DNA from: Zoogloea sp035335645 | GTDB lineage: Bacteria; Pseudomonadota; Gammaproteobacteria; Burkholderiales; Rhodocyclaceae | Assembly: GCA_035335645.1 (NCBI GenBank) | Contig: DAOQMM010000019.1 | Span: 1-39,716 of the forward strand | Reading direction: 5' to 3' | Length of the DNA: 39,716 nucleotides | In this document: piece after piece, positions 1-8,585 of the stretch | How positions within the stretch are numbered: the first letter of the stretch is position 1 | Layout: every line of letters begins with the position of its first letter | Notes under the pieces: model-generated | Database searches by the model: none | The model's input: the letters and a program-made list of their open reading frames with translations, nothing else | Told to the model about the DNA's origin: nothing | Program-made: the position numbers and the translations under genes

Positions 1-824
<824 letters not shown>

Positions 825-864
825 GGGGGCTCCTTGAAATTTCGGGTTCCGGCCGCGGGGGCCG

Positions 865-888
865 GGGCGCGACGCAACGGTCGCGCCC
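865..888. other. strong hairpin between etfA and the acyl-CoA dehydrogenase gene
   Basis: Perfect 9-bp inverted repeat GGGCGCGAC/GTCGCGCCC around a 6-nt loop, in the 86-base gap between etfA and the acyl-CoA dehydrogenase gene. There is no T-run on either side, so it is more likely an mRNA processing or attenuation element that sets relative expression than a simple intrinsic terminator. Confidence 0.45.
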
Positions 889-910
889 GGGGTTTCGGAT
901 CGATTCGGGA

Positions 911-1846
911 TTACAGGGCGGCGACCAGCTGGGGCACCGCTTCGAACAGATCGGCCACGAGGCCGTAGTCGGCCACCTGGAAGATCGGGGCTTCCGGATC
1001 CTTGTTGATCGCCACGATCACCTTGGAATCCTTCATGCCGGCCAGGTGCTGGATGGCGCCGGAGATGCCCACCGCCACATAGAGCTGGGGCGCGACGATC
1101 TTGCCGGTCTGGCCCACCTGGTAGTCGTTGGGCACGAAGCCGGCGTCCACCGCCGCGCGGGACGCACCCAGGGCGGCGCCGAGCTTGTCGGCCAGGGGTT
1201 CGAGCACGCTGCGGTAGGCGTCGCCGCTGCCCAGACCGCGGCCGCCGGAGACGATGATCTTGGCGGCGCCCAGTTCGGGACGGGCGGAGACGGTCAGTTC
1301 GCGGCCCACCAGGCTGCTGAGGCCCAGGTCGGGGCCGGCGGCGACGGCTTCCAGGGTCGCGCTGCCGCCCGGTTCGACGGCGTCGAAGGCGGTGGTGCGC
1401 ACGGTGACGACCTTGATGGCGTCGGCGCTCTTGACGGTGGCCAGGGCGTTGCCGGCGTAGATCGGGCGCACGAAGGTGTCGGCGGATTCGATGGCGACGA
1501 TGTCGGAGATCTGGGCGACATCGAGCAGCGCGGCGACGCGGGGCAGGACGTTCTTGCCCAGGGTGGTGGCGGGGGCCAGCACATGGCTGTAGCCGCCGGT
1601 CTTGATGACATCCACCAGCAGCGCGGCGAGGTTCTCGGCGCCCTGGTCGGCGTAGGCGGGCGCGTCGGCGACCTTGACGGTGCTGACGCCGGCCAGCTTG
1701 GTGGCGGCGTCGGCGGCCGCGGCGCAGGCGGCGCCGGCCACCAGCACATCTACAGGCGCGCCCAGCTTGGCGGCGGCGGTGACGGTGTTGAGGGTGGCGG
1801 CCTTGAGGCTGCCGTGGTCGTGTTCGGCGATGACGAGTGCGCGCAT
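911..1846 (-). CDS. etfA: electron transfer flavoprotein, alpha subunit
   Basis: FAD-binding alpha subunit of ETF, which takes electrons from acyl-CoA dehydrogenases and passes them to ETF:quinone oxidoreductase. At 311 aa it has the usual length. The N-terminal domain starts MRALVIAEHDHGSLK. The C-terminal FAD domain carries the expected landmarks: VSGGRGLGSGDAYRSV near residue 200, the VGQTGKIVAPQLYVAVGISGAIQHLAG stretch (split here: VGQTGKIVAPQLYVA, then VGISGAIQHLAG) and NKDPEAPIFQVADYGLVAD at the end. It starts 2 bases after the etfB stop codon, so the two are translationally coupled. ETF of the canonical housekeeping type is favoured over FixB because no fixC/fixX neighbours are visible. 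Confidence 0.96.
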   Translation of the reverse strand: MRALVIAEHDHGSLKAATLNTVTAAAKLGAPVDVLVAGAACAAAADAATKLAGVSTVKVADAPAYADQGAENLAALLVDVIKTGGYSHVLAPATTLGKNVLPRVAALLDVAQISDIVAIESADTFVRPIYAGNALATVKSADAIKVVTVRTTAFDAVEPGGSATLEAVAAGPDLGLSSLVGRELTVSARPELGAAKIIVSGGRGLGSGDAYRSVLEPLADKLGAALGASRAAVDAGFVPNDYQVGQTGKIVAPQLYVAVGISGAIQHLAGMKDSKVIVAINKDPEAPIFQVADYGLVADLFEAVPQLVAAL

Positions 1847-1848
1847 GT

Positions 1849-2598
1849 TCAGATCACCTTCGCTTCGTTCTTGAGTTTGTTCACCAGCTGGGCCACGTCG
1901 CCCACCATGACGCCGGCGCTGCGGGCGGCCGGCTCCACCACCTTGAGGGTGGCGAGGCGCGGGGCCACGTCCACGCCCAGGTCGGCCGGCTTGACGGTTT
2001 CCAGCGGCTTCTTCTTGGCCTTCATGATGTTGGGCAGGGTCGCGTAGCGCGGCTCGTTGAGGCGCAGGTCGGTGGTGATCACGGCCGGCAGCGGGAGGGA
2101 GAGGGTCTCCAGGCCGCCGTCGATCTCACGGGTGACGGTGACCCGGTCGGCGCCCAGCTCCACCTTGGAGGCAAAGGTGGCCTGCGGCCAGCCGAGCAGG
2201 GCGGCGAGCATCTGGCCGGTCTGGTTGGCGTCGTCGTCGATGGCCTGCTTGCCGAGGATCACCAGCTGGGGCTGCTCCTTGGCGACCACGGCCTTGAGCA
2301 GCTTGGCGACGGCGAGCGGTTGCAGGTCGGCGTCGGTCTCGGCCAGGATGCCCCGGTCGGCGCCGATGGCCATGGCGGTGCGCAGGGTTTCCTGGCACTG
2401 GGCGACGCCGGCGGAGAAGGCGACGACCTCGGTGGCCTTCTGGGCTTCCTTGAGGCGCACGGCCTCCTCGACGGCGATCTCGTCGAAGGGGTTCATGGCC
2501 ATCTTCACGTTGGCCAGCTCCACGCCGCTCTGGTCGGCCTTGACGCGGATCTTGACGTTGTAATCGACGACCCGTTTGACGGGCACGAGAATCTTCAT
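1849..2598 (-). CDS. etfB: electron transfer flavoprotein, beta subunit
   Basis: AMP-binding beta subunit of the ETF heterodimer. At 249 aa it is full length. Typical features are MKILVPVKRVVDYNVKIRVK at the N-terminus, MNPFDEIAVEEAVRLKE, the ILGKQAIDDDANQTGQMLAALLGWPQ region (the beta signature; ILGKQAIDDDANQTGQ is diagnostic) and the lysine-rich MKAKKKPL loop typical of contact with partner dehydrogenases. It is the first gene of the minus-strand unit etfB-etfA-acyl-CoA dehydrogenase and has its promoter in the 420-base gap to the divergent histidine kinase gene. Confidence 0.96.
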   Translation of the reverse strand: MKILVPVKRVVDYNVKIRVKADQSGVELANVKMAMNPFDEIAVEEAVRLKEAQKATEVVAFSAGVAQCQETLRTAMAIGADRGILAETDADLQPLAVAKLLKAVVAKEQPQLVILGKQAIDDDANQTGQMLAALLGWPQATFASKVELGADRVTVTREIDGGLETLSLPLPAVITTDLRLNEPRYATLPNIMKAKKKPLETVKPADLGVDVAPRLATLKVVEPAARSAGVMVGDVAQLVNKLKNEAKVI

Positions 2599-3018
2599 GG
2601 CTGCTTTTTCTCCGGTGGTGAGCTTTCAGTCCAATGCGGCGGGCGATACGACGACGGCGCGCGGGTGCGCCGGGGGCTGCCCATGGGCCATGAAGACGGT
2701 GGCGGAGCCGGGTCGGACGGTGCGGGAGGCGGGGGCGGACGGCGGCTCTGGCGCGAATGGCCGGAACGGTCCGGGGTGATGCGGGACGGGGGACATCCGA
2801 TTCTCCTCCTCGTGGTGCACGGTCGCCGACGATCGGCGCTGCGGCGGCTCTGTGGCCCTTCTTTTTTCCCCGGCTCGGGACGGACGCCCGGGGATGGGGA
2901 CGGAGCTTGGCAGGAGAACGTGTCGCAACTTTCGCCAAAATGTACTGAATCTTGTCGGCCGTTCCGGCGTGCGGACGGCGGGCTAGAATCCGCCCGAAGG
3001 CAGGAGGCGAAGGGGTTG
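2599..3018. other. divergent control region between etfB and the histidine kinase gene
   Basis: About 420 bases without a confident gene. On the plus strand a TAGAAT box at 2984-2989, typical of a -10 element, lies 30 bases before the kinase start, with AGGAGG at 3002-3007 as ribosome site; no good -35 is seen. Several overlapping reading frames here are compositional. The AT-richer stretch around 2930-2950 is the likeliest site for the divergent etf promoter. Confidence 0.4.
2626..2796 (-). CDS. possible 56-aa Pro-rich small protein upstream of etfB
   Basis: This is a short reading frame on the etf strand that ends 28 bases before etfB. It is reported because its ATG has an unusually good ribosome site (AGGAGGAGAATCGG-ATG). 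The product (MSPVPHHPGPFRPFAPEPP and onward) is Pro/Ala/Arg-rich with no recognisable domain, and such frames arise easily in DNA of this composition. It may be a leader ORF that is only translated to couple etfB, or nothing at all. Confidence 0.2.
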   Translation of the reverse strand: MSPVPHHPGPFRPFAPEPPSAPASRTVRPGSATVFMAHGQPPAHPRAVVVSPAALD

Positions 3019-5070
3019 ATGGGGGCTATGAACGCACTGGACGACAGCGCGGCCGCGGGCGACGCGGCGCAGAGCGGCGCAGAAGGGGACCGGCGTTACC
3101 GGGAGATGCTCGGGGCCGGTCTGGACCTGCTCGACCAGGGCGTGACGGTCTTCGACGCCGATCTGCGCATGGTGGCGTGGAACGCCGCCTTCCTGCGCCT
3201 GCTGGAGTTCCCCGCCGAGCTGGCGCGGCCCGGCGTGTCCTTCGACGACTTCATCCGCTACAACGCCCGCCGCGGCGAATACGGGCCCGGCGATCCGGAG
3301 GCCCAGGTGGCGGAGCGGGTCACCCGTGCCCGCAGCTTCCAGGCCCACACCACCGAGCGGGTGCGCCCGAACGGCCAGGTCCTGCTGATCCGCGGTGCGC
3401 CGCTGCCCCACCGGGGCTTCATCACGCTGTATACCGACATCACCGAGGAGCGCCGCGCCCAGGCCGAGCTGGAGGAACACATCCGCGTGCGCACCGAGGC
3501 CCTGACCCGCGCCAACGCGGAGCTCACCGCGGCGGTGGAGTCCAACAAGGCCATCGCCGCCGCCTTGCAGCGCAGCGAGCAGCGCCTGCGTGAGATCACC
3601 GACGCGATCCCCGCCGCGGTGGCCTATTTCGACCAGAACTGGACCTACCGCTATGCCAACAAGGGCTATGCCGAGTGGTTCGGCTGGTCGGCGGAGCGCA
3701 TCGAGGGGCGCAGCATCCGCGAGGTGATCGGCCAGGAAGTGTTCGACATCGTCTCGCCCTACGTGACCCGCGCCCTGGCCGGCGAGCGCATGGCCTACGA
3801 ATACACCCTGACCGGCCGCGACGGCGGACCGGCCCATGCCCGCAGCACCCTGGTGCCGGATTTCGGCGCCGACGGGCAGGTTATCGGCTGCTATGTGCAT
3901 TCGGTGGACATCACCGAGCCGCGGCGCACCCAGATGGCGCTGTCCCAGGCCCAGAAGATGGAAGCCATCGGCCAGCTCACCGGCGGGCTGGCCCACGATT
4001 TCAACAACATGCTCACGGTAGTGATGGGCAACCTGGCCGCCCTGCGGGAGAACCATCCCCAGGACCCCCTCACCGAAAACTTCGTCGAGCCCGCCATGCA
4101 GGCCGCCCACCGGGGCGCCGAGCTGATCCGGAGGCTCCTCAGCTTCGCCCGCAAGCAGCCCCTGGAGGCGCGGCCGGTGGAGGTCAATGAGCTGATCCTG
4201 GGCATGTCCAAGCTGATCCGCCGCTCCCTGCCGGGGACCATCGCGGTGAGCACGGAGAGCCGTGAGCCCTGTCTGGTGGCGCTGGTGGACGAGCACCAGC
4301 TCGAGAACGCCCTCCTCAACCTGGCCCTCAACGCCCGTGACGCCATGCCCAACGGCGGCGAGCTGCGCATCGAGTCGTCCCTGGAAACCCTCAGCCCCTC
4401 GGCCGCCGCCGACCTGGAAGTGCCGCCCGGCCCCTACGTGCAGATCGCCGTCACCGATAACGGCATGGGCATGGACGGCAGCACCCTGGCGCGGGTCTTC
4501 GAGCCCTTCTTCACCACCAAGCAGTTCGGCATGGGCAGCGGCCTCGGCATGTCCATGGTGTACGGCTTCGTCAAGCAGTCCGGCGGCGGCGTGCGCATCC
4601 GCAGCCGTCAGGCCCGCGGCACCACGGTGGCGCTGCTGCTGCCCTGGGTCGAGGACACGGCCGACAGCGAGGTGGTGCCGGTCGGCGCGCCCGTGTCGGA
4701 GGCCGATCTGGCGGGCAAGCTGGTGCTGCTGGCCGAGGACGACGCCGACGTGCGCACTGTGGTGCGCATGCAGCTCGCCGAGCTGGGCTGCGCCGTGGTC
4801 GAGGCGGAGAACGGCGCCGAGGCGGCGGACATGGTGGAGAACATCCCCGCCATCGCCCTGGTGATCTCGGACGTGGTGATGCCCGGCGACATGGACGGCC
4901 GCGCCCTGGCGCGCTTCGTGCGCCGCTTCCGGCCCGAACTGCCGGTGGTGCTGATGAGCGGCTTCGCCGATTCGGCGGCCGCCTTCGATGCGGACCTGGC
5001 CCTGCCCCTGCTGGCCAAGCCCTTCACCCGCGACAAGCTGCTGGCCGCCCTTGGCCCGCTGGCGGCCTGA
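3019..5070 (+). CDS. hybrid sensor histidine kinase with two PAS domains and a receiver
   Basis: 683-aa cytosolic hybrid kinase; no membrane segment is seen. An N-terminal PAS domain of the PAS-7 kind covers about residues 30-145 (LDQGVTVFDADLRMVAWN). A coiled coil follows (about 145-195), then a second PAS domain (about 195-300), and a DHp domain with phospho-acceptor His326 in GGLAHDFNNMLTVV. The HATPase domain has an N box (LNLALNARDAMPNGG), G1 (DNGMGM), F (FEPFFTTK) and G2 (GSGLGMSMVYGF). The C-terminal receiver carries LLAEDDAD and LVISDVVMPG with a phospho-acceptor Asp. ATG 3019 is preferred because AGGAGG lies 11 bases upstream; ATG 3028 is possible. The response regulator gene starts 13 bases after the stop, so they form a phosphorelay operon. 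The input signal is unknown. Confidence 0.92.
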   Translation: MGAMNALDDSAAAGDAAQSGAEGDRRYREMLGAGLDLLDQGVTVFDADLRMVAWNAAFLRLLEFPAELARPGVSFDDFIRYNARRGEYGPGDPEAQVAERVTRARSFQAHTTERVRPNGQVLLIRGAPLPHRGFITLYTDITEERRAQAELEEHIRVRTEALTRANAELTAAVESNKAIAAALQRSEQRLREITDAIPAAVAYFDQNWTYRYANKGYAEWFGWSAERIEGRSIREVIGQEVFDIVSPYVTRALAGERMAYEYTLTGRDGGPAHARSTLVPDFGADGQVIGCYVHSVDITEPRRTQMALSQAQKMEAIGQLTGGLAHDFNNMLTVVMGNLAALRENHPQDPLTENFVEPAMQAAHRGAELIRRLLSFARKQPLEARPVEVNELILGMSKLIRRSLPGTIAVSTESREPCLVALVDEHQLENALLNLALNARDAMPNGGELRIESSLETLSPSAAADLEVPPGPYVQIAVTDNGMGMDGSTLARVFEPFFTTKQFGMGSGLGMSMVYGFVKQSGGGVRIRSRQARGTTVALLLPWVEDTADSEVVPVGAPVSEADLAGKLVLLAEDDADVRTVVRMQLAELGCAVVEAENGAEAADMVENIPAIALVISDVVMPGDMDGRALARFVRRFRPELPVVLMSGFADSAAAFDADLALPLLAKPFTRDKLLAALGPLAA

Positions 5071-5083
5071 GGGGAGGGCCGTC

Positions 5084-5797
5084 ATGACCCGCAACCCGGA
5101 GCTGATCTATGTGGTCGAGGACGAACTGGATGTGGCGCGCCTGATCCGCGCCGCCCTGGAGAAGTTCGGCTTCCGCACCGAGGTCTTCCGCACCGCCGAG
5201 GCCTTCTTCCACGGGGTACGCCACCGGGTGCCGGACCTGGTGATCCTCGACCTGGGCCTGCCCGACATGGATGGCATGGCGGTGCTCCAGCAGTTGCGCA
5301 GCAAGCACACCTGCGGCCTGCTGGTGCTCACCGGGCGGGGCGACGTCTACGACCGGGTGATGGGCCTCGAGCTGGGCGCCGACGATTATGTGGTGAAACC
5401 CTACGAGCCCCGCGAGATGATCGCCCGGGTGCGCAGCATCCTGCGCCGCTACCCGCGTCAGCCGGTCGTGCCGGCCGATCCCACCCAGCGGGTCGCGGAG
5501 TTTGCCGGCTGGCGCTTCGAGACCGGCAGCAACACCCTGGTCGGGCCCGACGGCCAGCAGGAGACCCTCAGCACCGCGGAGGCCCAGCTCCTGAGCGTGC
5601 TCCTGGCCCATCCCAACCACATCCTCACCCGCGAGCAGCTCCTGGGCGGGCGCGACGTGTCCGCGCTGGACCGCAGCATCGACCTGCGCATTTCGCGCCT
5701 GCGCCGGCGCTTCGAGGAAAATCCCCAGCACGCCAAGCTCATCAAGACGGTGTACGGCGCCGGTTACCTGCTGGCCGCCACCGTCACCTGGTCCTGA
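5084..5797 (+). CDS. OmpR/PhoB-type response regulator
   Basis: 237-aa two-domain regulator. The receiver has acidic pair E12-D13, phospho-acceptor Asp56 in VILDLGLPD, Thr83 and Lys105 (VVKPYEPREM). The C-terminal winged helix has LSTAEAQLLSVLLAHPNHILTR (split: LSTAEAQLLSVLL, then HPNHILTREQLL), DLRISRLRRRFEE and an ending VYGAGYLLA, all typical of the Trans_reg_C family. A GGGGAGGG ribosome site precedes ATG 5084. It is the expected output partner of the hybrid kinase upstream. No target site is evident. Confidence 0.93.
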   Translation: MTRNPELIYVVEDELDVARLIRAALEKFGFRTEVFRTAEAFFHGVRHRVPDLVILDLGLPDMDGMAVLQQLRSKHTCGLLVLTGRGDVYDRVMGLELGADDYVVKPYEPREMIARVRSILRRYPRQPVVPADPTQRVAEFAGWRFETGSNTLVGPDGQQETLSTAEAQLLSVLLAHPNHILTREQLLGGRDVSALDRSIDLRISRLRRRFEENPQHAKLIKTVYGAGYLLAATVTWS

Positions 5798-5889
5798 GGC
5801 CGCCTGCGGCAACGCGTCGCAGGGCATCGATCGCCCGTTGCGGCGGGCGAGCCGGTAAGCTTGCGCCTTTGCCAAACTGGAGCGACAGG

Positions 5890-6360
5890 ATGAGACATGC
5901 CCGGATGCTGGCCCTGCTGGTCGGGACGATGATGATGGCCGGCGCGGCGATGGCCGCCGATGTGGAGGTGCGTGACGCCTGGGTGCGGGGCGTGGTCCCG
6001 GCCCAGAAGAGCACGGGCGCCTTCATGCAGCTCACCAGCCCGGCCGGAGCGACCCTGGTGGGTGCCGCCAGCCCGGCCGCGGCCAAGGTGGAACTCCACG
6101 AGATGGCCATGGAAGGCAATGTGATGCGCATGCGCCCGGTGCCCCGCCTGGCGCTGGCGCCCGGCCAGACCGTGGCGCTGAAGCCCGGCGGCTACCACGT
6201 GATGCTGATCGGCCTGAAGAAGCCCCTCGTCGACGGTGACAAGGTGCCGCTCACGCTGCTGCTGGAAGGGCGCGACAAGCAGGTCGACAAGGTCGAGGTG
6301 AGCGCCGAGGTGCGGCCCCTCACGGCGGCGGCGATGGACGAGCACCACCACCACCACTGA
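5890..6360 (+). CDS. periplasmic PCu(A)C-type copper chaperone (DUF461)
   Basis: 156-aa secreted protein of the PCu(A)C family, which delivers Cu(I) to the CuA site of cytochrome c oxidase in the periplasm. The signal peptide (about residues 1-23, MRHARMLALLVGTMMMAGAAMA) is followed by the family core VRDAWVRG and the copper-ligand pattern H(M)X10MX21HXM: HEMAMEGNVMRMRPV then GGYHVMLIGL. The chain ends in five histidines (DEHHHHH), a native metal-binding tail. ATG 5890 is chosen because GGAG lies 7 bases upstream; a TTG at 5869 is less likely. It stands alone between the two-component operon and a convergent gene. An OprC-like copper receptor lies about 30 kb further on. Confidence 0.93.
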   Translation: MRHARMLALLVGTMMMAGAAMAADVEVRDAWVRGVVPAQKSTGAFMQLTSPAGATLVGAASPAAAKVELHEMAMEGNVMRMRPVPRLALAPGQTVALKPGGYHVMLIGLKKPLVDGDKVPLTLLLEGRDKQVDKVEVSAEVRPLTAAAMDEHHHHH

Positions 6361-6390
6361 GCGGCAGGCCTGCCGGGTGGCTTGGCGGGT

Positions 6391-6768
6391 TCAGTCCTCG
6401 GCGTCTGTCGTGGCCGCCTCCAGCGCCCCGGTGGCCCGCAGCATGGCCTTGTAGGCCTTCATGACGGGGCGCGACAGGCGCGTCTCGGCGAGCAGGCGCT
6501 GCTCGTAGACCTCCATCCGCAGGGCCTCGTCCAGGCCCTCGCGGGCGCGGGCGATGAGGGCATGGAAGTCGGCGCCGAAGCGCGCCCCCGGCCGGTCCTT
6601 GAGCAGGTCGTAGAGGGCGGCCATCTGCACCTTGTCCGTCGGGCTCATCTTGCACTTGCCGTCGAGGATCTTGAGCATCACCGTGGTGGTGCAGTCCACG
6701 TCGGACGGGGTGAGGGGCGTGACTGCCGCCCAGGCGGCCAGGCGCGCGGCGAGGGCCTCAGTGGACAT
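6391..6768 (-). CDS. 125-aa protein of unknown function, partner of the AAA+ ATPase
   Basis: No family is recognised. The protein is soluble and mostly helical, with two cysteines near the N-terminus (VDCTTTVMLKILDGKCKMS) that could hold a metal or a disulfide, and charged helices after that. Its ATG lies inside the end of the ATPase gene (11-base overlap), with a good GGAGG site within that gene, so the two are translationally coupled and probably act together, for example as adaptor and remodeller. Both genes fall under the proposed NifA/sigma-54 promoter at 8489-8504. Confidence 0.75.
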   Translation of the reverse strand: MSTEALAARLAAWAAVTPLTPSDVDCTTTVMLKILDGKCKMSPTDKVQMAALYDLLKDRPGARFGADFHALIARAREGLDEALRMEVYEQRLLAETRLSRPVMKAYKAMLRATGALEAATTDAED

Positions 6769-8455
6769 GGGCCACCTCCAGGCCGCGGAAGGTGGCGCAG
6801 CGGATGAAGGCGTCCAGGTCCGCGGGGCAGGCCTTGCGGGCGCAGTACTTGGCCACCAGCTTGGCGAGCCCCTTGATGTCGCGGCCGGTGGCGTCCGGGA
6901 ACAGGGCGACCAGGCGCGCGATATGGGCCGCGTCCAGATCCAGCCCGAACTGTTCGCCCATCACCTGCCAGATGCGGCTGCGCGCCTCGGCGTCCGGCGG
7001 GGCGTACTTGATCAGGGCGATGCAGCGGCTGACGATGGCCTCGTCGATGTCGTCGATGCGGTTGGTGGTGAGGAAGAGCAGGCCGTTGAAGTATTCCAGC
7101 ACCCGCAGGAACACGCCCACCACGGCGTTCATGGTGATGTTGTCGTCGCGCCGCTTGATGTAGACGTCGGCCTCGTCGATGAGCATCACCGCGCCCCAGC
7201 GCTGGGCGCGGGTGAGCACGTCCTTGAGGGCCGTCTCCATGGCCGCCACGTTGAGGCCGAGCTGGCCGGAGTGCACCCGGTAGAGGGGGCGGCGGATGAT
7301 CTCGGCGTACACCTCGGCGGTGAGGGTCTTGCCCACGCCGGGGGGGCCGGCGCACAGCACCGTGGTGCCGCCGGACTTGCCGGCGACGATGTCCTCGGTG
7401 AGGAGGTCCATCTCCGCGGTGAGGATGTCGATGAGGTCGGTCTGCTCCTCCGGCAGGATCAGCTTCTGCTTGAGGGCCGGCGTGTAGGCGTAGGGCGTCA
7501 CGTCGGCCACGTGCACCCACAGGTAGTGGTGCAGGTCCAGGTGGAACATGAGGATGAAGAAGTGCACCGGCAGGCGTGTGAACAGGCCGGCGGGCAGGGT
7601 GTCGCGGGTGGCCTCGGTCTCGTCGTCGGCCTTGTAGCGCAGGCTCTTGGCGGCGCGGCGCAGGTAGGGGCCGAGGATGTCGCCCGGCGCGGCGAGGGTC
7701 AGCTCACGGTCGGCGAGGATGCCTTCGTCGTTCACCAGGCGGGCCGGGCCGCCGCTGGAGGACAGGATCACCTGCTCCTTGCGCGTCCAGTCCGTGTCGC
7801 GATGGGTGGCGGTGGGGTTCTCGGCGAAGATCGCCGTGCCCCGCCCGGAGAACTGCTCGCCGTAGCGGGCGCGCCAGTCGAAGTAGCGCTCGGCCATCTC
7901 TTCGTAGGCGGCCACCAGCTCCGGGGTCTCCTTGAGGTAGCCCTTGGCGATGAGGATCTCGCCCACGGTGCGCCCGGCAATGTCACCGGCGAGGATGCGC
8001 AGGTTGGTGGTGATCACCTTGCCGCGGGCGTTGGCCTTGAGCTCGATGAGGAGCTTGCCCACTTCCTCGTTGCCGGCGGGGGTGAAGTCCAGGCGCGTGA
8101 CCACCCACGCGGTGGGGCGGTCCGGCCCGGTGAGGGAGAACAGCCAGCCGTGCAGGGCATCCTCCGCCAGGTAACGGGCGAGGACCGGCACCATCATCTC
8201 CAGGTCTTCCGCCTCGAAGCGCACGCCGCCGGCGCCCAGAGCCTTGCGCACGGTGGCGATCTGGGCGGCGCGGCGGTGCTGTTCCGGCCCGGCGCCGGCC
8301 AGCAGGGTCTCCACGAAACGCAGTTCGTCGGCTTCCAGCTGCAGCAGGCCGACCTCGGCGCGGTGGCCGAAACGCAGCTGCTCCTGCAACCAGGCGAGGC
8401 GGGGGAAGGCCCCCACCAGGGCTTCCACGTGGGGGCGTTCGAGGTGTAGCTTCAT
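6758..8455 (-). CDS. AAA+ ATPase with a large unknown N-terminal region, NifA-type promoter
   Basis: 565-aa protein whose C-terminal third is a single classical AAA+ module: Walker A GPPGVGKT (about 370-377), Walker B VMLIDEAD (about 423-430), sensor-1 Asn in LTTNRID (about 465) and an arginine-finger-like segment DEAIVSRC. The first 340 residues match no family I know and contain an aromatic/His-rich segment (HFFILMFHLDLHHYLWVHV) just before the ATPase. ATG 8455 is preferred over TTG 8461 because of its GGAGA site. No protease, MoxR/VWA or Rubisco genes lie nearby, so it is not evidently CbbX/CbbQ, Lon or FtsH. A sigma-54 element and NifA site lie directly upstream, suggesting a role in remodelling a nitrogen-fixation protein complex. 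That role is inference. Confidence 0.85.
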   Translation of the reverse strand: MKLHLERPHVEALVGAFPRLAWLQEQLRFGHRAEVGLLQLEADELRFVETLLAGAGPEQHRRAAQIATVRKALGAGGVRFEAEDLEMMVPVLARYLAEDALHGWLFSLTGPDRPTAWVVTRLDFTPAGNEEVGKLLIELKANARGKVITTNLRILAGDIAGRTVGEILIAKGYLKETPELVAAYEEMAERYFDWRARYGEQFSGRGTAIFAENPTATHRDTDWTRKEQVILSSSGGPARLVNDEGILADRELTLAAPGDILGPYLRRAAKSLRYKADDETEATRDTLPAGLFTRLPVHFFILMFHLDLHHYLWVHVADVTPYAYTPALKQKLILPEEQTDLIDILTAEMDLLTEDIVAGKSGGTTVLCAGPPGVGKTLTAEVYAEIIRRPLYRVHSGQLGLNVAAMETALKDVLTRAQRWGAVMLIDEADVYIKRRDDNITMNAVVGVFLRVLEYFNGLLFLTTNRIDDIDEAIVSRCIALIKYAPPDAEARSRIWQVMGEQFGLDLDAAHIARLVALFPDATGRDIKGLAKLVAKYCARKACPADLDAFIRCATFRGLEVAHVH

Positions 8456-8488
8456 CGGCAAGGTCTCCGCGGCGGTCGGAGCCCTTCA

Positions 8489-8504
8489 CGCAAATTCCGC
8501 GCCG
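8489..8504 (-). promoter_or_regulatory. sigma-54 promoter for the AAA+ operon
   Basis: On the minus strand the sequence CGGCGCGGAATTTGCG has the invariant GG-N10-GC of sigma-54 promoters and a good -12 block (TTTGC). It deviates at two -24 positions (consensus TGGCAC) and in the last base. The predicted start near 8478 leaves a 23-nt leader before ATG 8455. The full NifA site at 8570-8585 lies 87.5 bp (centre) upstream of the -12 C. Confidence 0.65.
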
Positions 8505-8569
8505 CCTGCCGGACGCACGCAAGTGACGGGGGCAAAAGGGATTTTGCGCCGGAGAGGGGTGCGACGGCG

Positions 8570-8585
8570 TGTCAGGAAGCCGACA
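8570..8585. promoter_or_regulatory. NifA upstream activator site (TGT-N10-ACA) for the AAA+ operon
   Basis: TGTCAGGAAGCCGACA, a perfect TGT-N10-ACA. It overlaps the stop codon of the LysR gene (8572-8574) and sits about 100 bp upstream of the predicted start of the AAA+ operon, the usual NifA geometry. The CCGACA half is shared with the other two sites in this window. Confidence 0.7.

Noticed and set aside
2920..2960. sigma-54 element for etfB (TGGCGAAAGTTGC on the minus strand)
   Set aside because: GG to GC spacing is 8 and no TGT-N10-ACA is upstream.
6362..6375. Palindrome CGGCAGGCCTGCCG as a terminator between PCu(A)C and the 125-aa gene
   Set aside because: With a loop of four the stem is only five pairs and no T-run follows, so it is too weak to call.
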